The notes beneath the pieces were generated by a model. The model made no database searches. It saw nothing but the letters and a program-made list of their open reading frames with translations, and was not told where the DNA came from. The position numbers and the translations under genes are program-made. Below are positions 6,621 through 15,681 of a stretch of DNA of 57,147 bases, one piece after another. Every line of letters begins with the position of its first letter. The stretch's first letter is position 1. The stretch lies in assembly GCA_018365895.1 (NCBI GenBank), contig JAGZJD010000009.1, positions 1 to 57,147 on the forward strand, in the 5' to 3' direction. Source of the DNA: Lachnospiraceae bacterium. Its GTDB lineage: Bacteria; Bacillota_A; Clostridia; Lachnospirales; Lachnospiraceae.

Positions 6621-8476
6621 TGGGTAAGTCAGAACATAGAACTCCAAGAAGAGGCGGTATGGGATATGGCCATGGACATGGAGGAATGATGGCCGGAGAG
6701 AAAGCAAAAGACTTTAAAGGAACCATGAAAAATCTTATGGGATATATCAAAGAATTTCGGCTTGCAATTTTCTTTGTAATCGTTTTTGCTGTTGGAAGTA
6801 CCATATTTAATATTGTCGGACCGAAAATCCTCGGAAAAGCAACGACGGAAATCTTCAACGGGCTTGTCAGCAAAGTTTCCGGAGGAAGTGGAATTGATTT
6901 TTCAAAGATCGGACAGATTTTACTTTTCTTGATGGGACTTTATCTTGTTAGTGCATTATTTTCTCTGATTCAGGGATATATTATGACAGGAGTGACACAG
7001 AAACTTTCCTATAAAATGAGAAAAGAAATTTCTGAGAAGATTCAGAGAATGCCGATGAATTATTTTGATACGACAACTCATGGGGAGGTACTTTCGCGAG
7101 TCACAAATGATGTTGATACACTGAGCCAAAGTTTGAATCAAAGTGCGACACAGCTGATTACATCTGTTACAATGCTGATCGGAGTACTCGTGATGATGCT
7201 CAGTATCAGTCCTCTGATGACGGTAGTTGCACTTCTGATTCTTCCGGTATCAATGATTTTAGTTTCGATGATTGTAAAACATTCTCAGAAATATTTCCGG
7301 GACCAACAGGAATATCTGGGGCATGTGAACGGACAGGTAGAAGAAGTTTATAGTGGACACACGATTGTAAAGGCATTCAACAAAGAAAAAGAAGTGACAG
7401 AAGAATTTGCGAGAAATAATGATATTCTCTATGAAAGTGCTTGGAAATCTCAGTTTTTCTCCGGAATGATGATGCCGATCATGCAGTTTGTTGGAAATCT
7501 TGGTTATGTGGCAGTATCGATCCTGGGAGGATATCTGGCAATTAAGAAGACAATTGAAGTCGGAGATATTCAGTCTTTTATTCAATATGTGAGAAACTTT
7601 ACGCAACCAATCCAACAGGTAGCTCAGGTGGCTAATATGCTGCAGTCAACGGCAGCTGCTTCGGAGCGAGTGTTTGAATTTCTGAATGAGGCAGAAGAAG
7701 ATCAGACGGTGGAACACCCGGTTTCTGTAGAAGGGCTGAAAGGAAATGTCACGTTTGATCATGTACATTTTGGATATCAGCCGAATAAGATTATCATTAA
7801 TGATTTTTCTACTGAAGTAAAAGAAGGACAGAAAATTGCCATTGTTGGTCCGACCGGTGCAGGAAAGACAACGATGATTAAATTGCTGATGAGGTTTTAT
7901 GATGTCAATAGTGGTGCAATTCTTGTGGATGGACATAATCTGAAAGATTTTAATCGAAGTGAATTGCGTCAGATGTTTGGAATGGTCCTCCAGGATACAT
8001 GGCTTTTCCACGGCAGCATTAAGGAAAATATCCGCTATGGAAGATTGGATGCTACAGATGAAGAAGTCGAAGAGGCAGCAAAGGCGGCTTATGCACACAG
8101 ATTTATTCAGACACTTCCGGGTGGATATGATATGGAGCTGAATGAGGAAGCTACGAATGTATCTCAGGGGCAGAAGCAGCTGTTGACGATTGCGAGAGCA
8201 ATCTTAGCAGATCCGAAGATTTTGATTCTTGATGAGGCGACCAGCTCTGTTGATACGCGAACAGAAGAGAGGATTCAGAAAGCGATGGACAATCTGATGA
8301 AAGGAAGGACGAGTTTTGTGATCGCGCATCGCCTTTCTACGATCCGGGATGCAGATCTGATCCTTGTTATGAAAGACGGAGATATTGTAGAACAGGGAAA
8401 TCACGAAGAATTACTGAAGCAGGGAGGCTTCTATGCGGAGCTTTATAACTCCCAGTTTGAGCAGGCAACGGCGTAA
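6620..8476 (+). CDS. ABC exporter subunit 2 (catalytic half)
   Basis: A 618-residue half-transporter, partner of the preceding gene. ATG 6620 overlaps the stop of subunit 1 (TAATG), with AAAGGAGG upstream, so the two are translationally coupled. The N-terminal 35 residues are cytosolic and rich in Gly, His and Met (GYGHGHGGMM), then six membrane helices follow. The ATPase domain has Walker A GPTGAGKTT and Walker B LILDEATSS with the catalytic Glu, plus a switch His in IAHRLST. The signature is VSQGQ instead of LSGGQ. Thus one composite site (Walker A/B of this subunit, signature of the other) is competent and the other is degenerate, as in known asymmetric heterodimers. The substrate is unknown. 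Confidence 0.9.
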   Translation: MGKSEHRTPRRGGMGYGHGHGGMMAGEKAKDFKGTMKNLMGYIKEFRLAIFFVIVFAVGSTIFNIVGPKILGKATTEIFNGLVSKVSGGSGIDFSKIGQILLFLMGLYLVSALFSLIQGYIMTGVTQKLSYKMRKEISEKIQRMPMNYFDTTTHGEVLSRVTNDVDTLSQSLNQSATQLITSVTMLIGVLVMMLSISPLMTVVALLILPVSMILVSMIVKHSQKYFRDQQEYLGHVNGQVEEVYSGHTIVKAFNKEKEVTEEFARNNDILYESAWKSQFFSGMMMPIMQFVGNLGYVAVSILGGYLAIKKTIEVGDIQSFIQYVRNFTQPIQQVAQVANMLQSTAAASERVFEFLNEAEEDQTVEHPVSVEGLKGNVTFDHVHFGYQPNKIIINDFSTEVKEGQKIAIVGPTGAGKTTMIKLLMRFYDVNSGAILVDGHNLKDFNRSELRQMFGMVLQDTWLFHGSIKENIRYGRLDATDEEVEEAAKAAYAHRFIQTLPGGYDMELNEEATNVSQGQKQLLTIARAILADPKILILDEATSSVDTRTEERIQKAMDNLMKGRTSFVIAHRLSTIRDADLILVMKDGDIVEQGNHEELLKQGGFYAELYNSQFEQATA

Positions 8477-8484
8477 ACATGCAA

Positions 8485-8530
8485 AAACAGCGCAGCATTT
8501 GTTATTGATATGCTGTGCTGTTTCTTTTTG
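8485..8530 (+). terminator. Rho-independent terminator of the marR-ABC operon
   Basis: AAACAGCGCAGCAT (8485-8498) pairs with ATGCTGTGCTGTTT (8510-8523), one wobble, followed by a T-rich tract. It may also serve the convergent AraC gene ending at 8551. Confidence 0.85.
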
Positions 8531-8550
8531 TCATAAAATATTTTTTAAAA

Positions 8551-9336
8551 TTAGTGCTTATGTGTCCACATATATTCTTCCGGAGAAATTTCTTCCTGCT
8601 CCCGAAAATAAGTCTCAAAGGACGGGATATCACTGAAACCGCAGGAATAACAGATTTCCCGTACACGGTATTTGCCGCTCTCTAACATAGCTTTTGCCAG
8701 TTCGAGACGGTAGCGGACAAGATACTGTCTTGGGGAAATACCTTCCAGTTCCATAAACAGACGGTAAAGGTAACTCCGGTCAATCTGAAGATAGTCGGCA
8801 ACCTCATGGATGCGCACATCATAGCTGTAATTGTTTCGCATATATTCTTTAGCAAGCTCCACATATCCTTCTTTTGTTGGAAGCGGCTCTTCTTTGGCGC
8901 GCATAATTGCTGGAGAAAGAAGAGAAAGAAGGTTGCCGACCATAGAAAGCTGCTGACAGTCTCTGGAACGGAAAGCACTTAAAATCTGCCGGATATGGAA
9001 AAAATAAGATTCTAGCTCTTCTGCTACAGAAAAGCGAGGATTCTCAACGAAATAAGTATTTGGCAGAAGTTTTCGAACCTGTTGCCCGCCAAATGCAACC
9101 CAGGCATAATGCCATGGATCATATATGTCAGCTTCGTAATAAGTAAGTTCTTCCGGACAAGTGAGGAAAATATCTCCCTGCTCCAGATGATAAATATCTG
9201 CGCCCTTCTGGATAATACCTTTTCCGGATAAAACGACATGAAGAATATAGTGAGGATGTACGGACGGACCAGTGGAAATGCCCGATTCGCATTGTTCTTC
9301 TCCGCAGAAATAAATCATCAGACCATCATTTTTCAT
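8551..9336 (-). CDS. AraC-family transcriptional regulator
   Basis: A 261-residue regulator. The N-terminal half is a cupin-like sensor: HYILHVVLSGKGII, then GDIFLTCPEELTYYEAD, the pattern seen in sugar-sensing AraC proteins. The C-terminal two helix-turn-helix units run from about 155 to 258 (IHEVADYLQIDRSYLYRLF and VREICYSCGFSDIPSFETYF), with the second ending in the usual FREQEEISPEEY. It lies 12 bases downstream of the DUF1846 gene on the same strand, so the two are probably cotranscribed. Proteins of this shape usually activate sugar-uptake or glycosidase genes; none lies next to it, so the target is unclear. Confidence 0.88.
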   Translation of the reverse strand: MKNDGLMIYFCGEEQCESGISTGPSVHPHYILHVVLSGKGIIQKGADIYHLEQGDIFLTCPEELTYYEADIYDPWHYAWVAFGGQQVRKLLPNTYFVENPRFSVAEELESYFFHIRQILSAFRSRDCQQLSMVGNLLSLLSPAIMRAKEEPLPTKEGYVELAKEYMRNNYSYDVRIHEVADYLQIDRSYLYRLFMELEGISPRQYLVRYRLELAKAMLESGKYRVREICYSCGFSDIPSFETYFREQEEISPEEYMWTHKH

Positions 9337-9348
9337 GGTTTTCCTCCA

Positions 9349-10827
9349 TTAGTGATAAAGCTTCTTTTGTTCGTATTTTGCTTCGCTTGTTAGTTGAATG
9401 CCAAGTTTTTTAAACTGTTTGATATCGACTTCTGAGAGCATGACAGAAGTGTGTGCCTGGCATCCTTTCAGTTTTGGAAGCTGCTCCAGCGCAAGACTGG
9501 CAATAGGATTGGTTGCAGCGCTGATGGAAAGTGCAATCATTACTTCGTCCATATGAAGACGAGGATTGCGGCTTCCGAGATAGTTGACTTTCAGGCGCTG
9601 GATTGGCTCGATAGCTTCCGGGGAAATGACATGTAATTTGTGATCAATATGCCCGAGAGCCTTGAGCGCATTTAATAAAAGAGCAGCAGAAGCGCCGAGA
9701 AGATTGCTTGTCTTTCCAGTGATCATCGTGCCGTCCGGAAGTTCCAGTGCGGCAGCAGGTGCGCCGGTTTCTTCTGCGCGTTGAAGAGCTACCTTCACAA
9801 CAGAGCGGTCTGTTGTGCTTGTATGTGCCTGTTTCATTAATAATTCAATTTTATATGCTTCCTGCTCCTGGCGTGTGCCAAGCAATAGACCATTCAGTGC
9901 ATCGTAGTAACGGCGAATGATCTCCTGGCAAGAGGCTTCGCGGCATGCTTCATCGTCAATGATGCAGTTGCCGACCATATTTACTCCCATATCTGTAGGA
10001 GATTTGTATGGGCTGGAGCCATAAATCTGTTCAAAGATTGCTGTCAGAACAGGGAAAATCTCAACATCACGGTTATAGTTGACAGTTGTCACACCATATG
10101 CTTCCAAATGGAATGGGTCAATCATATTGACATCGTTCAAATCAGCAGTTGCTGCTTCATAAGCCAGGTTTACCGGATGTTTCAACGGAATATTCCAGAT
10201 TGGGAATGTCTCGAACTTGGCATAACCGGCACGGATGCCTCTCTTATGTTCGTGGTAAAGCTGGGAGAGACAGGTCGCCATTTTGCCGCTTCCAGGTCCC
10301 GGAGCTGTAATGATTACAAGCGGACGGGTTGTTTCAATATAATCATTCTTACCATAGCCATTATCACTGACGATAAGCGGAATATTAGACGGATAACCTT
10401 CAATAATATAATGAAGATAAACACGGATACCCAACTTCTCAAGACGGGATTTAAAGAGATCTGCACTTGCCTGACCACTGTACTGTGTAATTACAACACT
10501 TCCAACATACAAGCCTTTGTCTTTGAATTCATCAATCAGGCGAAGCACATCCAAATCATATGTGATTCCAAGATCGCCGCGAACTTTATTCTTCTCAATG
10601 TCACCGGCACTGATTACAATGACGATTTCGGCCTGATCTGAAAGCTGCATCAGCATACGCAGCTTGCTGTCTGGGGCAAAACCCGGAAGAACACGGGATG
10701 CGTGGAAGTCATCAAAGAGTTTTCCACCGAATTCGAGATAAAGCTTGTTATCAAATTGATCAATCCGCTCTCTGATATGAGAGGATTGCATCTGCAGGTA
10801 TTTTTCATTATCAAATCCAATACGCAT
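9349..10827 (-). CDS. DUF1846 (UPF0371) family protein
   Basis: A 492-residue cytosolic protein matching the DUF1846 family in full length. It begins MRIGFDNEKYL and has the conserved FGGKLFDDFHASRVLPGF near 33-50. A P-loop-like motif APGPGSGKMATCL lies at 175-187, followed by HEHKRGIRAGYAKFETFPIWN. That motif resembles a nucleotide-binding loop but lacks the first Gly and the final Ser/Thr of a true Walker A. The C-terminal half ends with a conserved SISAATNPIASLALEQLPKLKGC-type segment (split across about 433-455). Structures of the family are known to me but no firm function is. It sits first in a two-gene unit with the AraC regulator and is divergent from ftsH. Confidence 0.88.
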   Translation of the reverse strand: MRIGFDNEKYLQMQSSHIRERIDQFDNKLYLEFGGKLFDDFHASRVLPGFAPDSKLRMLMQLSDQAEIVIVISAGDIEKNKVRGDLGITYDLDVLRLIDEFKDKGLYVGSVVITQYSGQASADLFKSRLEKLGIRVYLHYIIEGYPSNIPLIVSDNGYGKNDYIETTRPLVIITAPGPGSGKMATCLSQLYHEHKRGIRAGYAKFETFPIWNIPLKHPVNLAYEAATADLNDVNMIDPFHLEAYGVTTVNYNRDVEIFPVLTAIFEQIYGSSPYKSPTDMGVNMVGNCIIDDEACREASCQEIIRRYYDALNGLLLGTRQEQEAYKIELLMKQAHTSTTDRSVVKVALQRAEETGAPAAALELPDGTMITGKTSNLLGASAALLLNALKALGHIDHKLHVISPEAIEPIQRLKVNYLGSRNPRLHMDEVMIALSISAATNPIASLALEQLPKLKGCQAHTSVMLSEVDIKQFKKLGIQLTSEAKYEQKKLYH

Positions 10828-10957
10828 AAAAACACTTTCCTTTTATAAATAAAATAATAGTTGATTAAAACATTAATAAAAACAGTATACTACAAGATAG
10901 AATGAGATTGCTAGTATTATCTTAAAAAAATACCACAAAAATTTCACATTCTTCATA

Positions 10958-10986
10958 TTGATTTATAATAGGAGGATATTTATAAT
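10958..10986 (+). promoter_or_regulatory. ftsH promoter
   Basis: TTGATT (10958-10963), a 17-base spacer and a perfect TATAAT (10981-10986). A second TATAAT at 10964-10969 has no good -35. The predicted leader is only about 20 bases, followed by AGGAGGA before ATG 11015. No CIRCE-like inverted repeat is seen. Confidence 0.7.
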
Positions 10987-11014
10987 AAAAGAGATAGTAT
11001 GTAGGAGGAAGTAA

Positions 11015-13006
11015 ATGGAAAATTCAAATAACAACAAAGACGATAAGAATCATAAGAATGGGCGTCAGGGGATGATGATTATAATCCTGACGACATTGAT
11101 TACCGCTTTCCTTGTTCTTGGGTTATATCAGATGCGCCAGAACAGTCAGTACACAGAGATTACATACAGTAAGTTTCTGAAGTTGGTAGAAGAGAAAAAG
11201 GTAGAGAAAGTTACGATTGACACGGATCGCCTGGAGATTACATTAAAAGAAGAAAAGGAAGAAAAGAACAATCTTCTGGGGTTAAAAACAACATATTATA
11301 CAGGTGTTGTGAAGGACGAAACGCTGTCACAGCGTCTCTATGATGCAGGGGTTGAATTTGGACAGAAAGTACCGGATTCTACAAGTGCAATCCTGCTGAA
11401 TATTTTCCTGAGTGTAATCCTTCCATTTGTTATGATCTTTGCCATGCTGAGTTTTGTTATGAAGCGTATGTCAAAGGGCGGAGGAATGATGGGCATTGGA
11501 AAAAGCAATGCAAAAATGTATGTCGAGAAGGAAACCGGAGTGACATTTAAAGATGTTGCCGGAGAAGATGAAGCGAAGGAGTCGCTTCAGGAAGTTGTAG
11601 ATTTTCTTCATAATCCGGGGAAATATACCGGAATTGGAGCAAAACTTCCGAAGGGAGCTCTCCTTGTAGGACCGCCCGGAACAGGTAAGACGCTGTTGGC
11701 AAAAGCGGTTGCGGGAGAAGCAAAGGTTCCGTTTTTCTCATTATCCGGTTCTGCTTTTGTAGAAATGTATGTAGGTGTGGGAGCATCCCGTGTGCGGGAT
11801 CTTTTTAAACAGGCACAGTCTATGGCGCCATGTATTATTTTTATTGATGAGATCGATGCGATCGGAAAGAGCCGTGACAGCGCAATGGGCGGCAATGATG
11901 AGCGGGAGCAGACGTTAAATCAGCTTCTGGCGGAAATGGATGGGTTTGATACGAGCAAAGGGTTATTGCTTCTTGGCGCAACGAACCGTCCGGAAATCTT
12001 AGATCCGGCGCTGCTTCGTCCGGGACGGTTTGACCGGAGAATTATTGTAGATAAACCGGATCTGAAAGGTCGTATTGATATTTTGAAAGTACATGCCAAA
12101 GATGTGAAGATGGATGAATCTGTTGATCTTGAGGCAATCGCACTGGCGACTTCAGGAGCGGTAGGATCCGATTTGGCAAATATGATCAATGAAGCTGCGA
12201 TCACTGCTGTAAAGCATGGCAGAGGAGTTGTGTCACAGTCAGATTTGTTTGAGGCAGTAGAAGTGGTTCTTGTAGGAAAAGAAAAGAAAGACCGGATTAT
12301 GAGCAGTGAGGAACGACAGATTGTTTCTTACCATGAAGTAGGACATGCGCTTGTAAGCGCGCTCCAGAAAGACGCAGAACCGGTTCAGAAAATTACGATT
12401 GTACCGCGTACAATGGGAGCCCTTGGATATGTGATGCAGACACCGGAAGAAGAGAAGTTTCTTAATACAAAGAAGGAACTGGAAGCAATGCTTGTAGGAA
12501 TGCTTGCCGGAAGAGCTGCGGAGGAGATCGTATTTAATACAGTAACAACAGGAGCTTCCAATGATATTGAGCAGGCGACAAAGGTTGCAAGAGCTATGAT
12601 TACTCAGTACGGTATGTCTGAGAAATTCGGTCTGATTGGTCTGGAATCTGTACAGAGCCGTTATTTGGACGGACGACCGGTACAGAACTGCGGACCGGAG
12701 ACTGCAGCGGAAATCGATAAAGAAGTCATGAAGATGTTAAAAGACGCTTATGAAGAGGCAAAGAGAATCCTTCAGGAGAACCGAGATGCCCTTGATAAGA
12801 TTGCAGCATTTCTGATTGAGAAAGAAACGATCACAGGAAAAGAGTTTATGGAGATCCTGCGGGAAGTGCAGGGGATTGATCCGGAACAGACAGCATCAAA
12901 GAAACAGGAACGGATTGTCATGAAAGAGAATGTGACAGCACAGCCGGAAGAAGATGCTGTTGTAGAGGCAGACAGCGAAGCGGAGAAAAGCGAAGTAGAG
13001 AAATAA
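11015..13006 (+). CDS. ftsH: ATP-dependent zinc metalloprotease FtsH
   Basis: A 663-residue membrane-bound AAA+ protease that degrades damaged membrane proteins and some regulators. Two membrane helices (about 19-38 and 122-148) flank an extracytoplasmic segment. The AAA domain has Walker A GPPGTGKT (219-226), Walker [12 protein letters not shown] and the second region of homology with RPGRFDRR. The zinc protease motif HEVGH is at 440-444, with the third ligand expected in the later conserved acidic region. The C-terminal 40 residues are acidic, Glu/Ala/Val-rich and likely disordered. The start is well marked by AGGAGGA. Transcribed alone, from its own promoter to a terminator. Confidence 0.97.
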   Translation: MENSNNNKDDKNHKNGRQGMMIIILTTLITAFLVLGLYQMRQNSQYTEITYSKFLKLVEEKKVEKVTIDTDRLEITLKEEKEEKNNLLGLKTTYYTGVVKDETLSQRLYDAGVEFGQKVPDSTSAILLNIFLSVILPFVMIFAMLSFVMKRMSKGGGMMGIGKSNAKMYVEKETGVTFKDVAGEDEAKESLQEVVDFLHNPGKYTGIGAKLPKGALLVGPPGTGKTLLAKAVAGEAKVPFFSLSGSAFVEMYVGVGASRVRDLFKQAQSMAPCIIFIDEIDAIGKSRDSAMGGNDEREQTLNQLLAEMDGFDTSKGLLLLGATNRPEILDPALLRPGRFDRRIIVDKPDLKGRIDILKVHAKDVKMDESVDLEAIALATSGAVGSDLANMINEAAITAVKHGRGVVSQSDLFEAVEVVLVGKEKKDRIMSSEERQIVSYHEVGHALVSALQKDAEPVQKITIVPRTMGALGYVMQTPEEEKFLNTKKELEAMLVGMLAGRAAEEIVFNTVTTGASNDIEQATKVARAMITQYGMSEKFGLIGLESVQSRYLDGRPVQNCGPETAAEIDKEVMKMLKDAYEEAKRILQENRDALDKIAAFLIEKETITGKEFMEILREVQGIDPEQTASKKQERIVMKENVTAQPEEDAVVEADSEAEKSEVEK

Positions 13007-13021
13007 GAAGATAGGATCAAT

Positions 13022-13066
13022 AGCAGTCGGATGTTTTGGTTTTCAGAATTTCCGGCTGCTTTTTAT
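13022..13066 (+). terminator. ftsH terminator
   Basis: AGCAGTCGGA (13022-13031) pairs with TCCGGCTGCT (13051-13060), one wobble, followed by five T. Confidence 0.8.
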
Positions 13067-13071
13067 TGCAT

Positions 13072-13100
13072 TTGTACAAAAAACGTAATATTCTTAATCT
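13072..13100 (+). promoter_or_regulatory. Promoter of the two-component/ABC operon
   Basis: TTGTAC (13072-13077), a 17-base spacer and TAATCT (13095-13100), 41 bases before the response-regulator start. It directly follows the ftsH terminator. Confidence 0.5.
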
Positions 13101-13141
13101 GTATTGATAGTAGAACGTGAACAGGAACACAGGGGGAAGAA

Positions 13142-13822
13142 ATGATGTCACATGAAATCTTAGTCGTGGAAGATGATGCGAATATTAATGACTTATTGAA
13201 GGAAGCGCTTGAACGAGAAGGCTATAGATGTACGCAGGCATTTTCAGGAACTGAGGCAAAACTTTTGTTGGAGAAGAATTACTATTCTGTGATTCTGTTG
13301 GATCTGATGCTTCCCGGCATTCCGGGAGAAGAAGTACTTAAGGAAATCCGCAGGAGGGGAAATGAGCCGGTAATCATTCTGACAGCGAAAGATACGATTG
13401 ATGATAAGGTAGAATTTCTGAGAAATGGTGCGGATGATTATGTGACAAAGCCTTTTGATATTAAAGAAATTGTCGCAAGAGTGGAGGTGCAGCTCAGAAG
13501 AAGAGGAGAACTGTTGTGTGAAGAGGAACTCTCTTATCATGGACTGAAACTCGATAAAGAGCATTTTTGTGTAATGGTAGATGGTGCAGAGCTGTCAAAA
13601 ATTACAAAACAGGAATTCGCTATTCTGGAACTTCTGTTAAAACACCCGAAGAAAGTGTTTAGCAAAGAAGAAATTTTTGAATATGCATGGGAAGATTCCT
13701 ATATGGGAGAGACAAAGACGTTAGATGTACATATCAGCCATATTCGGAAGAAGATTAAGGAAGTGACAGAGAAGGAATATATTGAAACGGTATGGGGAAT
13801 TGGATATCGTCTCTATCCGTAA
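13142..13822 (+). CDS. OmpR/PhoB-family response regulator
   Basis: A 226-residue two-domain regulator. The receiver has the acidic pair EDD near the N-terminus, the phosphorylated Asp in LLDLMLPG (about residue 56), Thr in ILTAKD and Lys in VTKPFD. The C-terminal winged helix (about 130-226) has the RR-typical TLDVHISHIRKKI recognition helix and a WGIGYRL hairpin. ATG 13142 or ATG 13145 both fit the AGGGGGA ribosome site. Its kinase is at 15682-16593, after the ABC transporter it probably controls. This regulator-transporter-kinase arrangement is typical of bacitracin/lantibiotic sensing and immunity operons in Firmicutes. Confidence 0.92.
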   Translation: MMSHEILVVEDDANINDLLKEALEREGYRCTQAFSGTEAKLLLEKNYYSVILLDLMLPGIPGEEVLKEIRRRGNEPVIILTAKDTIDDKVEFLRNGADDYVTKPFDIKEIVARVEVQLRRRGELLCEEELSYHGLKLDKEHFCVMVDGAELSKITKQEFAILELLLKHPKKVFSKEEIFEYAWEDSYMGETKTLDVHISHIRKKIKEVTEKEYIETVWGIGYRLYP

Positions 13823-13824
13823 AG

Positions 13825-13846
13825 TTTACTCTTTTTTTACTTTTTA
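13825..13846 (+). promoter_or_regulatory. Tandem direct repeat, candidate response-regulator site
   Basis: TTTACTCTTTT and TTTACTTTTTA stand in tandem 11 bases apart, one helical turn, just after the response-regulator gene. A -10-like TAGAAT at 13873-13878 follows but has only a poor -35. OmpR-type regulators bind such direct repeats and rescue weak promoters, so induction of the ABC transporter genes from here is likely but unproven. Confidence 0.4.
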
Positions 13847-13908
13847 TTTGCGATTGATTAGAAAGTCGTTGCTAGAATAAGAGCAGATAAAGAAAAGGAG
13901 AGAAAAAG

Positions 13909-14826
13909 ATGAGTGAGTATTTATTAAGTACCAGAGGGCTGACAAAGCAGTTCGGTCATCACAAAGCAGTCAATCATGTGGATATTCATGTGAAACGTGG
14001 GGCGATTTACGGTTTTATCGGAAGAAATGGTGCCGGTAAGACAACATTTTTACGGATGATCAGCGGTTTGGCAAAGCCGACAAGCGGAGAAATAGAATTA
14101 TTTGGTTATCGAAATGAAGAATTGAAGCAGGTACGTTCCAGAATCAGTTGTCTCATTGAGGCGCCTGGATTATACGGAAATATGTCAGCTTACGACAATC
14201 TTGCTATTAAGTGCCAGTTATTTGGCATGAAGAACAGGACATACATTGACAATATTTTGCAGACAGTAGGACTTTCAGACGTGGGCAGGAAAAAAGTAAA
14301 ACATTTTTCTCTTGGAATGAAGCAGAGACTTGGGATTGGACTGGCGCTTGTGGGAGAACCGGATCTGCTCCTTTTGGATGAACCGATCAATGGCCTGGAT
14401 CCACAGGGAATTGCAGAAATGAGAGATACGATTTTAAAGCTTAGAGATGAACAGAATATGACAATTATCATTTCCAGTCATATTTTGGAAGAATTATCAA
14501 AGATTGCAACGCATTATGGTATTATCCACAATGGCAATTTACTTCAGGAACTGACGAGAGAAGAATTGCTGGAGAGGTGCAGTGAGCGGATACAGATTAT
14601 TTTGGAAAAGCCAGAGCAGGCGCTGCCGGTATTGGATCGAATGGGATTTACCAAATATCAGGTAATCGATCAGAATACAATTCACATTTACGAGCGGCTA
14701 AATGAAAGCGCTGCCGTGAATATGGAACTTGCAAAAGCCGGAATTTGTGTGCGTGAGATTGGAATTACGAGTGAAGAGCTGGAACAGTATTTCTTAAATC
14801 TGACAGGAGGTGGAAGTCATGCTTAA
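13909..14826 (+). CDS. ABC transporter ATP-binding protein (BcrA/LanF-like)
   Basis: A 305-residue ATPase subunit. Walker A GRNGAGKTT lies near residue 40, the Q-loop region follows, the signature is FSLGMKQRLGIG, and Walker B is LLLLDEPINGLD, with the H-loop in IISSHIL. The C-terminal 90 residues extend beyond the ATPase core, as in BcrA-type proteins. A strong SD (AAAGGAG) precedes ATG 13909. The gene overlaps the permease start by eight bases. With the permease it would pump or shield against a membrane-active peptide. The immediate two-component genes support a resistance or immunity role; no biosynthetic or precursor-peptide gene is visible nearby. Confidence 0.9.
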   Translation: MSEYLLSTRGLTKQFGHHKAVNHVDIHVKRGAIYGFIGRNGAGKTTFLRMISGLAKPTSGEIELFGYRNEELKQVRSRISCLIEAPGLYGNMSAYDNLAIKCQLFGMKNRTYIDNILQTVGLSDVGRKKVKHFSLGMKQRLGIGLALVGEPDLLLLDEPINGLDPQGIAEMRDTILKLRDEQNMTIIISSHILEELSKIATHYGIIHNGNLLQELTREELLERCSERIQIILEKPEQALPVLDRMGFTKYQVIDQNTIHIYERLNESAAVNMELAKAGICVREIGITSEELEQYFLNLTGGGSHA

Positions 14827-15670
14827 TATGATTCGGATGGAAATGTATCGAATGTTTAAAACAAAGTGTATGTATATCATATGGTTCATTCTGGCAGCGG
14901 GAATTTTATTTACGACAGGACTTTCTGCTGAGGAGATGAAGATATTTTCTATGGAAGAAAAACAGGAAATGTACGAATACGCTATGGGAAAGGAAGAAAG
15001 TGACAATGTGAATCTGGGAATGGATGTAACAGTTCCTACAAAACCGGGAGAGAATGTTTCTGTATTTGACCTGTTTTATGCAAATATCAAAGGAAAATTC
15101 ATTGCACTTTTTATGGTATTTTTTACGGTACTTTATACAACCGCAGATCTCACAAGCGGATATGTGAAGAATATTGCCGGACAGGTTTCGCAACGAGGTG
15201 GTCTTGTTATTGCAAAAGCGATTTCTCTATTTGTCTACACGGTAATGTCGCTGCTGATATTTTTCCTGTGTCAGACATTGAGTAATCTCCTGTTTTTTGA
15301 TGAGTTTACTTTTGGACCGGTAAAGCAGTTTGCGGCATATGTAGGAATACAGCTATTGCTTCACTATGCGCTGCTGCTGATTGTTATGGGAGTTGCAATT
15401 GTCCTTAGAAATAATGTGATTAGTATGGTAATCGCTGTCTGCTTCTGTATGAATGTGCTTATGATTTTTTATAATTTCCTGGATCAACTAATTGTAAAAT
15501 TCGGAATAAAAGAATTTCATATCGTTAATTATACAGTCAGTGGGAAAATGTTAATGCTCGGGATGGATATTTCGGCAAAGACAGCATCTGCATCGATAGC
15601 AGTAGCGATCTTCTTTAGTGCAGCAGCAGTAGCTATTTGCAGTATGATCTTTCAAAGACGGGATGTTTAA
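14819..15670 (+). CDS. ABC-2-type permease, partner of the preceding ATPase
   Basis: A 283-residue membrane protein with about six hydrophobic segments: one near the N-terminus (IIWFILAAGILFTTGL), a long extracellular stretch (about 35-85) and five more helices to the C-terminus. The start is ATG 14819, eight bases after AGGAGG, rather than GTG 14810, which lies on the SD itself. It overlaps the ATPase gene by eight bases, a usual coupling. The topology resembles LanE/LanG or BcrB-type permeases. The sequence alone does not identify the transported compound. Confidence 0.82.
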   Translation: MLNMIRMEMYRMFKTKCMYIIWFILAAGILFTTGLSAEEMKIFSMEEKQEMYEYAMGKEESDNVNLGMDVTVPTKPGENVSVFDLFYANIKGKFIALFMVFFTVLYTTADLTSGYVKNIAGQVSQRGGLVIAKAISLFVYTVMSLLIFFLCQTLSNLLFFDEFTFGPVKQFAAYVGIQLLLHYALLLIVMGVAIVLRNNVISMVIAVCFCMNVLMIFYNFLDQLIVKFGIKEFHIVNYTVSGKMLMLGMDISAKTASASIAVAIFFSAAAVAICSMIFQRRDV

Positions 15671-15681
15671 GGAAAAAGAGT

